A stretch of 64,000 nt of DNA from Marsupella aquatica (lineage: Eukaryota; Marchantiophyta), in contig OZ316897.1 in the NCBI GenBank assembly GCA_973895155.1, positions 8,308,001 to 8,372,000 of the forward strand. The letters run 5' to 3'. The notes under the pieces were generated by a model. It was given only the letters and a program-made list of their open reading frames with translations. It had not been told where the DNA came from and did not search any database. The translations under genes and the position numbers were made by a program. How positions within the stretch are numbered: the first letter of the stretch is position 1; the number at the start of each line of letters is the position of its first letter. Shown here piece by piece: positions 24,479-35,853 of the stretch.

Positions 24479-27400
24479 TCACCTAGGCTCAACAACGCTC
24501 ACATAGTTACTGCCTGATCCAAAGTTGGAATTGACGATGTAGTGAGACTCTCGGGATTCCTTTAGTCTTGTTTTCGGGTAGCCTTTCGACTCTGGCTTCA
24601 ACCCATCAAAATGTCTAAGAGACGGTTTTATCAGCTCAGGAACTCCCATATCGCTATCGCCAGAGAGTAGTGACACCACACGAGCCATGGACGGGCGCAG
24701 TGCAGCATTTTGGGTGCAGAGCAGAGCAATTTGAGCGACTTTTTGTATTTCCTTCTGAAATCCACCTGCCTTTTTCAACCTAGGGTCGAGAATATCCATT
24801 AGCCTTTCCTCTTCGTACAGTTGCCAAATCTGTTTCATAGAAAAGTAAAAGAGTGAGAATAGGTGAGATCCAAGGAGACTACTCTAATAGCTTTTCTACA
24901 CAAAATGCCAGTTAACGGTCATTTCTCCTACTTTGGCAGCGGGGACATCACTTATGAAAGTAGAATATTGCTGATCATCAAATAGAGTTTGCCAGGGTAA
25001 ATGTCAAATATCCTCACCCAGTCGAGAAGGTATGCCATGTCTGTTGACAACCTCAAATCCAAATTGGTTCTACCACTGAGGAGCTCCAGCACCACTATGC
25101 CATAACTAAACACATCCGCCTTCTCAGTCAACTGGCCACGCATTGCATACTCTGGAGACAAGTACCCACTTTACAAAGAGGCCCACCAAAGTCAAACTCC
25201 TTGTAATTATGTGATGGGAAACAAGAAACTACTTTGGAACAAAACAGTACTCTGTCTGCAAAACTGCAAACTAGTGTCGTTCAGGACATTGCTCTCACAC
25301 ATATACCTTTAGGGTAAGAGGTACAGAATCACCGATCATCGGGTCAAGACTTACACTGTTCCAGCAACGCGTGTGCTGACATGACTTTGAGTATCATTGA
25401 CTAGCTTCGCGAGGCCAAAGTCAGAAATTTTGGGCTCCAGGTCCTTGTCAAGAAGAATATTGCTAGCCTGTTTCAGTACACACAACACGACAGTATTACA
25501 GAGAAGACTCCATAATAAATACTTTGGGAGCTCTAGCAGAAATCAATATTTATCTGAGCAGAACAAGGCATCTGAGTCTTATTATGTTCAGATGAGTTGA
25601 CACAGATATTAAGTCACACACCATATGCAAATGATCTCAAATCAATAGCAATCCTACCATGATATCGGCTTGAAGCATACCTTCACGTCCCTATGGATGA
25701 TCCGTGTCTGACAGCCCTCGTGAAGGTAAGCTAATCCACGAGCAGTGCCAAGCGCAATTTTTAGTCGAGTTGGCCAATCTAGAAAAATTGGGTATTTAGG
25801 ATCTGCACAAGCCAAGTTTCAACGCGTTATTGAAGGTTCCATACAGCTAAACAACCATTTCGCAGCTTGATTTTCCAAATCTTGGGGTATAGATTCCAAT
25901 ACAATGTGCAACCGTGTGGAACATCAACGATCGTTCTCTAGTCTGAATGAAAAAGAAATGGTTAGGATGCTGCCGCCAGACAAAGCTCCAGAGGACACGG
26001 CATAAACAAGTCTTGTGAACTGCATTGGGCACGGCAATACCATCCTTGATCTATTAGTCGTGTACAAAACAATCTCAAGGGGGCAGAGTCAATGTGAGTG
26101 GTCCCCTACCAAAGAGAGCCTGATAAAGACTTTTATTCTCCAGAAATTCGTATACAAGCAACCGTTCATCTCGCTTGAGACAGCATCCTTTCAGTTTCAC
26201 CAGGTTTCGGTGTTGCACGCTGGTTATTAGAGTTACTTCATTCAAGAATTCGCGCTTTCCTTGTCGGGATTTTGTCAGTAGACGTTTGACTGCCACTTCG
26301 TTTCCATCTGGTAGTACACCCTGAGAGGCAACGAGGCGAATTGTAGATCGTCAGAGGTATTCAGAAGTGTAATTTGTTGATGCTGAGAATTAGATGAGGA
26401 ACACCTAGACTCGTGCAATTTGATAGCTTGGCCTTGGGTGGTGAATTAATATCCTTCGCAGCTTGAGCGAAACAAGCCCACTTGAATTTCCCTCCAATGA
26501 CCTGGAATCCAACCTGCAGAAAAGTCTTAAATCTTGAGGCATTGCAGTACGAACATTTCCAAAATAAAGGAGTTGACGGGAGGGTGCCGGGAGGGGGGAG
26601 GGTGAGCCAAAATAAGGGGAAAACAGAATTCGCAATTCATATTCGGCATTGCAACTACACACTTCTGTTTGAAAAGGAATTTTCCAGTGATCAATTAGAC
26701 TTTCAACTGAAATCTCTGAGTCTAATGCTACCAAGAGCAGTGAACAAGTAAACCGTCTTCGAAGATAGGAACGAGGGCTGAATCTGTCCATAGTAATCAG
26801 ACGGGTTGTGTGAGGAATAATCGTTCTCAGGGTTTGAAAGGTAATTCCTCAGATTACACCTAAGACGAAGACTGCCACTTTACTCCCACTGGTCTTCAAA
26901 GCATTTCTAATGAATCCACCAACGTTTGGAGACCTGAATGAGGGAATGAGGATTCGACCACTAATACTGTTGCCAGGTATATAAGTAAGGATATTGTATC
27001 AACACCTTGAACACTTCTCCGAAACCGCCTTCCCCGAGCTTATTATCGTAATCAAATTTTCCGGTCGCAGCCTTCAGCACTTTGTAGGAGAATATGGTTG
27101 GACGCCCTTCAATCCTTGCAATTTCTGCAGTTCAAACATAAATCAACACCGGCTCAGTGACAAATGTTGTGGAAAACACAAGGACGGGATACTCCTCATT
27201 CAATAACGTGCCAATTCAGGTTGGGCTTCAACACCAGAAAATTCCGGAGCGAAACACTTTTCTAGAAACTGTCAACAACTCTCCATGAAAATTCGGTCAT
27301 ATGAAAACAAGACTCCAAATTTTCTACGAGCAAGTTTTTCGGAACACGAGTTACTACTACACTTTGGGTCCTTGAAAACGTTGCGGTTGGGATGGATTTG

Positions 27401-27904
27401 GGAATTCCTTCAAACCATGAGCCAATTTTTTAAGGCAACGGAACGCCAACTCCCATGACAGTATTTTCATGTGTACAACTTACTCATTTTACAGAATATC
27501 AAGTTGGAGAGAGATAATTGCCGGGTTAGCGTTGTTCTGGACTTAGCCATAAAAACCTGGAACTTTTTAACGAGGTAGAGTGTCGTTCCAATTCAGCTAT
27601 CTGATGAGAAACAAAGTAAGAACTAAAGACGAAGATGGGAATCACAAATAATAAGTACCTTCCTGCTCCTGGAGGAGCTGGGGAGACAGAGCATTTTTCC
27701 TCCTCCATATTGCCAGCCCAATTATAAGGCTCGTTCCCAGAAGTAGCCCACCGCTAATGGACAACGTCCAGGCCAGAATCTTTGTCAGGTTGTGTTTATT
27801 TGAAGCCCCTTGATATTTGGCTGCAACCGAAATCAAAGGCCAACGTTGATAGAATTAATTAGTCTGCGAAATGTATTCAGCGCTGCTTTCCGTCCATACT
27901 TACC
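24479..27904 (-). CDS. Receptor-like Ser/Thr kinase (transmembrane and kinase exons), LRR-VIII-2-like kinase
   Basis: Exons on the minus strand: …-27904, 27820-27659, 27124-27006, 26320-26110, 25778-25681, 25467-25355, 25168-25018, 24829-24479 (stop). All introns are GT-AG and all phases agree. 27820-27659 carries the membrane helix ([20 protein letters not shown], then WRRK). The kinase has the Gly loop GEGGFG, VAVKR (catalytic Lys), REFLNE (helix-C Glu), [51 protein letters not shown] and [12 protein letters not shown], so it should be catalytically active. The wording ([32 protein letters not shown]) is closest to the plant LRR-VIII-2 group, from memory. The ectodomain is not resolved: just upstream of the 27904 exon ([20 protein letters not shown]) the frame meets a TGA at 27965-27967. 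No LRR or malectin sequence is visible upstream. See the separate entries for 27905-28349 and the 8-cysteine exon. Confidence 0.88.
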
Positions 27905-28349
27905 CCAAATGGCTAAAGCCACCCTCTCATTGCCGGATGATTGAATAACTTCAAATTCCAGGGATCATTGGTTACCTCGATTGCCCCGAGAGACCAAATT
28001 GAATACGAGCCGTTCAATGGCGTCCTTAAAAAACTTGTTAGCCTCAGTTTTCTGTAGGCGGACGTGAAAGTTGAACTTCCACACTGAGAAAATTATTTTC
28101 ATGGACCCTGCTCTTCGATCTTTTCCTATCTCCTCAGTCCCTTCCAGGCTTAGCTCCATACGGCACTTCTGCAAGGAAATGGTGTACAGTAGAAACTCGC
28201 AATCTTGTCTTCTTAAACTGCTGATTTTGATGACTGCCATGGTTGACACCTGACTTAACTAGACTAGTGTAAGTACCCGCCTCCAAAGTTGCTTGCTATT
28301 GTTTGTTGAGGTGAAGTGTGCTCGGACTGGGATGACTTGAGAGCATTCA
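27905..28349 (-). other. Possible receptor ectodomain exons (unresolved)
   Basis: Two candidate exons fit by phase. ~28349-28276, between an AACAG acceptor and a GGCGG/GTACTT donor, reads IECSQVIPVRAHFTSTNNSK and on. 28169 downward, after a TTGCAG acceptor, reads KCRMELSLEGTEEIGKDRR… to …NLVSRGNR. An in-frame TGA at 27965-27967 separates the latter from the SLEFEVIQ… segment that splices into the membrane exon. Either another small intron or alternative acceptor is used, or this part is decayed. I recognise no named domain. Confidence 0.3.
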
Positions 28350-28558
28350 ATTACTGTTGCGCGGAGGCGATCCTTTCCAGAGAACTTCCTCTCCATTCGA
28401 GCGCAAAGGTAAACATTCAAAGTGTTCTTAACAAAATTCTACGACTAAAGGTAGAAATCTGTTGCGAAGAACACGAAAGAGCAAGTAGACATAATTATAA
28501 CAAATGTAGGACGACACATGCTTCGGCAAGTAAAACCGTCAAATAAAGAGAGGTCTAG

Positions 28559-29047
28559 CTAGGAGACGTACGTACCGCAAGTAGGGTCATCAGGGAACGC
28601 TTGTCCGGAGGGTAGGGCCGTCAGCAAACGGGGGCATTTTTGGCAAAGATCAGTCGTAATGTTACAACGCCTTGGAGCCTGGACTTGAAGCGATCGATTG
28701 AAAGCACTTGGGGGGTAGAAGGTAAGCAGACAGAAGCACGTCGGGTACTGCTGCTCTACACTAGCTAAAGCCGAGCAACAGCCTTGCGGAGGTTGGGGGT
28801 CCGACGGCTGGGATAGTACCCACATCACACATGGCTGGAGCTTCAGCTCCGCCTGTGAGCATTGTGTAGTATTGATGACCAGGCATGGAGCAATTTTCAA
28901 AAATGTTGCTCCACAACTAGCAACCGATGAATCTAAAGCACTTGTAGAAATTTTCCTCGAGGAGAAAAGATGGCCATCTCCAAGACAAACGTTGCCTGCG
29001 CACGATAGAACCAGTAGCAGAGCCACAAAAACCTGCGAAGCTTTCAT
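28559..29047 (-). CDS. Non-specific lipid-transfer-like protein (8-cysteine motif), secreted
   Basis: The Met at 29047 is preferred over one 11 residues upstream because it starts directly before a clean signal peptide (MKASQVFVALLLVLSCAG). The mature part has the plant 8-cysteine pattern: C-x9-C-x16-CC-x12-C-x-C, then a further Cys and C-x6-C (NITTDL between the last two), plus additional Cys pairs on both sides (SCGATFLKIAPC and CQKC…TC). Such proteins are apoplastic, bind lipids in a hydrophobic cavity, and often take part in cuticle formation or signalling; the substrate here is unknown. Length is 162 aa if it stops at the TAG at 28559-28561. A good splice donor (GCG/GTACGT at 28576/28575) lies just before that stop, and a downstream segment matches in phase, so the exon may instead be the N-terminal ectodomain of the receptor kinase on the same strand. 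Confidence 0.7.
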   Translation of the reverse strand: MKASQVFVALLLVLSCAGNVCLGDGHLFSSRKISTSALDSSVASCGATFLKIAPCLVINTTQCSQAELKLQPCVMWVLSQPSDPQPPQGCCSALASVEQQYPTCFCLLTFYPPSAFNRSLQVQAPRRCNITTDLCQKCPRLLTALPSGQAFPDDPTCGTYVS

Positions 29048-29080
29048 ATTCGACCCCCAGAACTTCCTTCGCTTATCCAT

Positions 29081-30289
29081 TATCCATAACGCAGTCGAAT
29101 GACTTATTGCAGTCTCCCTTGTCCTGTCCAGTATAACTGTATAAACGTCGACAATCTTTCCCTGGACTCGAGCTCAGCAACCTTAGACAATGTGTGATGA
29201 GAGCTAGGTCCCACAAAGATTTGACCCCACAAGCCCACAGTAGTGTAAAGTAGACACGTTCACCCAACGAACTCTCGACAGAACTCCATCCATATCCAGT
29301 CTCCCTAACACTCCGCCATCAAGTCCAGTCCACGAGGCAGAAGCCACAGAAGTCCTGTAGCTGCAGCGCTGACTACTATTGTGATTGAGGACTCTCTACC
29401 GCCCTATCCTTCTCCCAGCATTTCATTTCGCAGACCTTGACAAGCGAGTGGATCAGGAGTTGTCATGCCGTACTTGAAAGGGTACACCGCTTTCCTGGGA
29501 GAGCAATTCTCTTCGTTAATCTGTCAAGAGAAATGGCTCACCATACTACAGTATTCAAAATTGCAGCATTGAACACAGACAAGTTGACGAGAGCTGACCA
29601 TGAGACCATCTTCAAACTGTGTGAGAAACTTCGGGGTGTGAGAGAAACTGTTCCAAGTTTCAACCAGAAGACTGGAACAGTCTAGTCTAGCTACCGACCG
29701 ATCCTAGAGAGATCATATCAGACTGTCTTCTTCAGTATCTTCAGTATCTTGCCCTCACTGTCCTTGCACGCATCATGACTGAAAATGTGATACTGGTACT
29801 GGCTGTACTTGCTGGGTCGCGACCCTACAGAATGATTGTTTTACACGTGAAATAGCTCATCGACACTATCAGAGCCGTCGATCCCCAGCTTCATTAATAC
29901 TGCCTGGCGGCATAGCTTCCAAACTCTTTTATTGTACCAGTCCTTACTTACTTCGTGTGCCGTATAATAAATGTCAAACAGCTGTGGATTCTCTCTACAA
30001 CGGATTCTCTCAAAAGTGTCTCGAACATAACAAATAGCCAAGACTGCGAGAGAGAGAGAGAGAAACCTAGAGACCATCGTTTCCACTTCTCAAGGTAGAT
30101 CACAAGCGCTTCATTGGGGCAATAGTTATCAGAAAGTCCATAAATAGTGTTTTAACCCCTTGCTCCAGCTTATTTTTTTAAAGGTTTTTACGTTTTGGCC
30201 AGAGTGGTTAATGTAGAGTGTGTGAAGGAGAAGATGCTCAAAACATTACTTATCATTATTTTCCTAACCATCACATCTTCCTAGATTTA
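29081..30289. other. Gene-poor stretch upstream of the 8-cysteine gene
   Basis: Contains the presumed promoter and 5'UTR of the minus-strand 8-cysteine gene. Two weak frames (29437-29685 plus; 29841-30086 minus) lack recognisable domains. A (GA)n tract lies at 30047-30062. Confidence 0.4.
29841..30086 (-). CDS. Hypothetical small protein, 81 aa (weak)
   Basis: The N-terminus (METMVSRFLSLSLAVLAICY) looks like a signal anchor, although part of it is encoded by a GA microsatellite (Leu-Ser-Leu-Ser). The remainder, with FERIRCRENPQLFDIYYTAH, is polar and contains two or three Cys. I do not recognise it. It could be a first exon, a small secreted protein, or chance. Confidence 0.22.
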   Translation of the reverse strand: METMVSRFLSLSLAVLAICYVRDTFERIRCRENPQLFDIYYTAHEVSKDWYNKRVWKLCRQAVLMKLGIDGSDSVDELFHV

Positions 30290-30535
30290 AGGATGATTGT
30301 TAGATTATGGTTAATGGGACCTGTGATCATTGGGAAGGATGATTCTTAGATTCTGGTTAATGGGGCCTGTGAGCATCGGGGAAGGATGATTGTTAGATTC
30401 TGGTTAATGGGACCTGATCATCAGGTGAGACGCTGGCTAATGAGACAGTAAATACTAGAAAGTTTTTGCCAAATATGGCCAAAGGTTTTTGGGGAGGTGG
30501 AATTTGGCAAATTTTTGCCACTGAAAAAATGCTGC
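30290..30535 (+). repeat. Short tandem repeat (3 copies, ~59 bp) and dispersed-repeat tail
   Basis: Three copies of 'aaggatgattgttagattmtggttaatgggacctg' occur between ~30290 and 30418. The following text (gctggctaatgagaca … tttttgccaa … tttgccactgaaaaaa) is collinear with 52318-52470 (gattctggttaggtgg … actggctaataca … tttttgccaagtgg … ttttgccactaaaaaa), so both belong to one dispersed family. Confidence 0.75.
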
Positions 30536-31478
30536 CTTGCTCTACATGATTCAAATCAATGTCAATCAAATCCAATTACAGTAAGGAGATCAGGTTACCT
30601 AAAAAATGAATGATTAAATACTGAAAATGTCAGCCCTGGGAAAATATTTTAGCTAATAGAGATAGCAGTAGAGTAGAAAAGGATCGGTGAGTTGCCCATG
30701 GAACGTTGACCGTCTTTGTGGGAGAGTCAAAGAATAGTAAACCATGGTCAGCAAATGACAAAGAAAGTTTTGTGACCACTTACTCAAACTTTGATTAATA
30801 GCAAAAACAGTATCACCTAACTTACTCTCTCTCTCTCTGGAAAGAAAGAAAGACCCATGAGGGCGGGATCCAATGTCACCCATCAGATGCAGGAAAAGTG
30901 TTCTCCTGATGGTAGGATTTTGCCCCAAGTATGCTCTGGAAAAAATTCTCACCCTGCAAAAATAATGTACCATATATGACTGCTTGTCTCCCCACTATGC
31001 CTTGCCACACACTGCCTAAGCGACTTGTCAGGTGGTGGGGTCCAGGTTGCCAGCTGGTGCCAAAATGTGCTCCCCAGACACTCCTAGGGTGGAGCATACA
31101 GGGGATGTTAAAAAAGACATGGAGATTGAAGCCAATTAGAGAATCTTAGATAAAACCTTACTTCATGTAGGGTTACTTCACCCGGTCATTTCCTGCAAAC
31201 GCCCCCCCTAGGTAATTGCCCTATTGTTGTTTTCCCCCAATGTATTTAGGACAAATGCAAAGAAGACATCTAAATCACTCATCCCAGGTCAGTACCCAAG
31301 ACTTGTCCGATAAGAGCCACTTTCCCTATCAGTTCTACTGACACAACAAGACATGCTTGGTTGTGTTCTTAAATTATAACTAGCCCAATATTTTGCGTGC
31401 TTTGCTAGGTATGTTGCACTTTATTGTTGATAGTGAATGGTATTGAGCGGAAGTGTTGTACATTGAGCTTAAGTGAGT
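30536..31478. other. Gene-free stretch
   Basis: No gene or clear repeat seen, apart from a short CT microsatellite at ~30826-30839. Confidence 0.4.
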
Positions 31479-31690
31479 GCTAGGAATTGGTGAGTTGGAT
31501 AGTGCTAGGAGTAGCGAGTCAGCATGTAGCAGTAGTGAATTAGGTGTCAGGCCTGCTCGCTATTCCCAGCACTATCCAACTCACCAATTCCTAGCAAAGC
31601 ATATTGAGCACGTTATAAATAAAGCTGCAATAGTTTATGAACTGTTTATGCTAGATATTCCTAGCACTATCCAACTCACCAATTCCTGCA
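31479..31690. repeat. Inverted plus direct repeat of a 31-bp word
   Basis: A 31-base word (31479-31509) is followed by its reverse complement with one mismatch (31565-31595), leaving a 55-base loop. A further copy of the complement lies at 31660-31690. The arms contain 'aattggtgagttggatagtg'. Transcription across the first pair would give a long hairpin. Neighbouring text is related to the tandem repeat at 34686-34989 ('attgttgatagt', 'ttgagcataagtg'). Confidence 0.85.
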
Positions 31691-32988
31691 GGTTAGACAT
31701 GGGAAAGGTGCATAGGGACAGCTTTAGATCCATCTCATGAGTAGGGAAAAATGTCACCACAATCGAACTGCCAAGGAGGCTTCCCGCCAAAATGACATTT
31801 CATAAACAGACAATCCATGAGAAAGAAAGAAAGTCAGAGCAAGATGTCATATTGTAGTGTTTAGATATAATTAAAGATGTAAACTACCTGCCAACTGGTT
31901 TTTGATACAGTTGGCTTCCGAGAGCTTGGAAAAAGGGTAAGTGGGACTGGGGGTCACGACAGAGGACAAGACAAGATAAAACAGGACAAAAGCTGAAAAA
32001 TAGCGTGGTAGAGGCCCTTTTCAGTTGGGAAAAGTGTAGGATAACCAATTATGGCCTCGAGGAGATTATGGATTGTAAGCCCGGCGTTAGCAAGGGTAAT
32101 CCCTTACAATCTTTCTCAAATAAAAATTTTAGTCTTTGAGGCTAGCCAGGGATTGTGAGACTTTGGGAACCCAGGCCAGGCTGGCAAGAGGGTTATGATT
32201 GAAGACCTTCTTGGGGTCATCACTTATTCTCTTCCTACCCATCAGGCAGAATCAAACATAGAGTTTAAGCATAGGATTATTTTTTTGTGGAAGAATATTA
32301 GAGTTTCAGAAAGGGTACTGTTTTTAATCCAATTTTGAGGATACTGTTTCAATATTCCAAAAAGCTAGAGATTTAGAAATAGTGTTAAAAACTTATTTAT
32401 AGGGTGCTGTTTATCACCCAACAATGTAGCGCACTTTGTTGGACCACCTTACAAAGAGACCCTGAAAAGGACCTTCCATGAAACTATCAAGGAGAAAAGA
32501 GAGGTGGGGGACTGTTTGTCCTTCTGTAGTCATGGATAGATTCCACAACTGAGTTGAACTGAGGTGCGCCTAACCATGCATGGATGGGTGGAGGTTACCA
32601 CCTCAGAGTATGGGTAGTGATGAATGAGTGTTGAATTATTCATATCATATTACTGAAAAAACACTCTGATGGCCTGTGGCCTGCCATGCTGCTCTTGCAT
32701 GCCTCCTAGCAAGGTACTTTAATAGTGGAGAGAACAGGTAGAAACCTGTTTCGTTGCAGCACTACAATATAATTAAACGGCATGATGAGATGATTGTACC
32801 ACGATTTAAAATTAGTCATCACAAACTATCACAACCTAGTCTCTCAAGACTGACCTTAAAAAATATTAAAGAATCTCACCTTTGATCTGGATTTTTCTCC
32901 AAATGACATGAACTTGACTAATAGGTATATGAGAGCAACTCAATTGCTGTAATATGATACCTCAATCTTAATCTCAGCTATTTCTGAT

Positions 32989-33144
32989 GCTCTTTAAGAT
33001 TTTGATCCATGATCCTGAAGGAATTGGAATACTGCAATATGCTCTTTAAGATTTTGATCCATGATCCTGAAGGAATTGGAATACTGCAATATGCTCTTTA
33101 AGATTTTGATCCATGATCCTGAAGGAATTGGAATACTGCAATAC
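32989..33144 (+). repeat. Perfect 52-bp tandem repeat, three copies
   Basis: Copies at 32989-33040, 33041-33092 and 33093-33144, identical except for the last base. Each starts 'gctctttaagattttgatcc'. Near-perfect identity indicates very recent expansion. Confidence 0.97.
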
Positions 33145-34685
33145 CGCCTTCTCCACATTGCTGTGCCCTATTTGGCATTGGAGATCTAAGTGGGTCTTTA
33201 CTTAGTACCAATAAAGATCAAGAGGTACATCAGGGGACCCTTGATCTTGTGGACAGTACAATGGGGTTGGGTTCCCATTTGTCCTAAAATTACATTTTAA
33301 GGTACTAAATATTGGTTGCTCTCTGGTTCATAGACCAGAGAACTTTCAAAATTTTCCAAAGACTTATATAAAACCCAATGCAGGGGAGAAAGCAAAGGAA
33401 AACCTCAAGAAAAGCTTGGAAAACTCTTTACAATATTTAATTCCACTAAACAATTAGTGTCACACACATTAATTATGGAATGTCTCTGATTTTCAGTCAG
33501 GTGACACTATTTATTGTCACCGTCAATTCAAATAAATAAATTAATATACTAAAAATATTGATAGGTGACAATGTTGTTAGTTGTAACCCTAAACTGAACT
33601 CACTCCAAAAGTTATCCAGACTACCAACAACATCTTTTTGTGTGTATGTTTAGGGTTTAATTCAGTGGACCCTGAATTAATATGAAGGAACCAAATTTGG
33701 AAATGTTGGGATGACCTGAGGAGGCAATAAAGAATTTCAGACAAAACAACTACTCCATGTACATAGCCTATTTCAGGTGACTCTTTGTTTGTTTTAGGAG
33801 AACCCATCTTGGCAAACGCCCAACACATTGAGAGTAGGTCACGTTGTTCCACTGCGTGTTAAATCTTCGTCAAACTAATGTGCTCCGTACACCAGAACAT
33901 AAACCAATACACTATATTTTTGTGATCTATAAACCAAGTGATTTGAACAACATGTGTTGGTTTATGTTTTGGTTATATAGTCAAGCTAATGCGCTTAGTA
34001 GACCAGGACATAAACAAATACACTATGTTTTTTTGATCTATAAACAAAGTGACTTGGACAACATGTGTCTGTTTTTATGATCTATGAGCCCTATGCCAGT
34101 GCTTTGCACTGTGCAAGGAGGGAAGGCCCATAGGGAATGGCCGGGGCATTACGGGGCAGCGGGAAACAAATACGTGATAAGGGTGTACATTTCTCTCATC
34201 AATGGTGAGCAAAAACAGCTAATCAAATCCAAGGGCTCTGGATCTTTCCCGCCCACAAGCTTTTTTGTGTGAGGATGAAGGACCAAAAAGGCGGGATCCT
34301 TTATTATAGTTGTAGATAAACAAAATGAATTGGACAACATGTGTCTTGGTTTATGTTCTGGTTGTATTTGGCTGTATTGGGTTTTATTCGTCTCTTTCCA
34401 AGTGGTCTTTTCAGCAATGAGACAGAGAGAAAGGGCTTCTGTTTGTGCACCAGGATAACCACCTTGATCCGAACATAGTGCCTTTGTATTGAGTTCAGGA
34501 TGAGTGTCGAGAGTTAGAGCAACCCAAGCCAGCTAGAGCAACCCAACCCAACTCCCACCATTGCGCCTGGACTTTACAGCAGCTGAAAATTGGTGTCCCA
34601 TGCTTTCAAATTGGAGAGTGCAGTGCTCACACAAACCATCACTAATGCCCGAATGGCTGACTCTGGCTGACTTTCCTATCAGTGA

Positions 34686-34989
34686 AGAATCCATGACATT
34701 GTTGCACACTATTGTCGATAGGAAACGGTGCTGACTGAAGTGTTGAGCATAAGTGGCCAGGCAATCGGACGCACAGGGAGTCAGCATGACAACTGGTTTC
34801 AATGTGCGAGCTTTGGGGAGAGTGATGGGTTGGCATGGAAAAGAATCCATGGTATTGTTGCACACTATTGTCCACAGTAAATGATGCTGAACTGAAGTGT
34901 TGAGCATAAGTGGCCAGGCAATCGGACACAGGGAGTCAGCTTGACAACTGATTTCAATGTGCGAGCTTTGGGGAGAGTGATGGGCTGGC
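34686..34989 (+). repeat. Two-copy tandem repeat, period 157 bp
   Basis: Copies begin at 34686 and 34843 ('gaatccatg.tattgttgca'). They share 'aagtgttgagcataagtggc' and 'gcgagctttggggagagtga'. Highly similar with a few substitutions and a small indel. Confidence 0.92.
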
Positions 34990-35807
34990 GGAAAAAAGGT
35001 GCACAGTGGCAGCTTTATGTCATCTCATGGTTCTCTATAAGGAGGCACACTCGAACCCCGACTCCAATTATCCACAGAGGCAGCAGTTGCTTCTGCGTGA
35101 ATTGGGATCCCAACCCTTTTAGTAAACCCTTTTCAGCATGAGCTTGTTAGGACCTATGTCGACTGAAAGGCTCGGAACTTTTTCCAAGTCTAAGTGCGAT
35201 GTCAAACGATCGGAGAAAGCTGTGTTTAGAGTGGAGAAGGTGAATTTGTGGGCTTCATTTGTCACCCTAAGTTACTGGGTTTCGCATTTTTGGGTTTTAC
35301 ACCAGTTGGAAGTTAGAGGCGCCCTGGTTTGACGATTATTTTAGAGTGACCAATCTCAACGTCTCAAGCATCCATATTCGAAGGACCGTGTGTGTAAGGT
35401 GCCAGCTATTTTCTGGCAATCCCAACTCTGACTTCTGAAACTGCAGACAGTTCGTCTTGTGGAACGAAGCACAGCAAATGGCTCAATTCTACTGCCTTTA
35501 CTTTTCGTATCTCCGGATAGATTCCAATAGTGTTGCAAATCGTCTCGATAGCAAGATTTCTCAGCGCATTTCTAAACGCAGGTCGAGGCCTTCTCTTTCC
35601 GCACTCTTTGCTGTTGATTCTCAGATAAATCGCCGAGCACAAGGCAAGTTAACGAAATAGGATACTATAACGCCAATCATAAGAGTGCAATTGGAAAGTC
35701 GCTATTGGAACCTCAGTGGTCGACAGTTGTTTAAAATGACAATTTTGATAGTTTTGGGCAGAGGAAAGATGTTGGGCTCTTTCAAACATGGCCGCTGTAC
35801 AGACATA

Positions 35808-35853
35808 CTACAGATTTCGGTGGGACATATGACAGATTTCGGTGGGACATATC
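35808..35853 (+). repeat. Perfect 23-bp direct duplication
   Basis: 'acagatttcggtgggacata' plus three bases occurs twice back to back. Confidence 0.9.

Noticed and set aside
27540-27605. Possible extra kinase-gene exon ([14 protein letters not shown]…)
   Set aside because: It would break the reading frame: the membrane exon joins the next kinase exon perfectly in phase (G + AA) without it.
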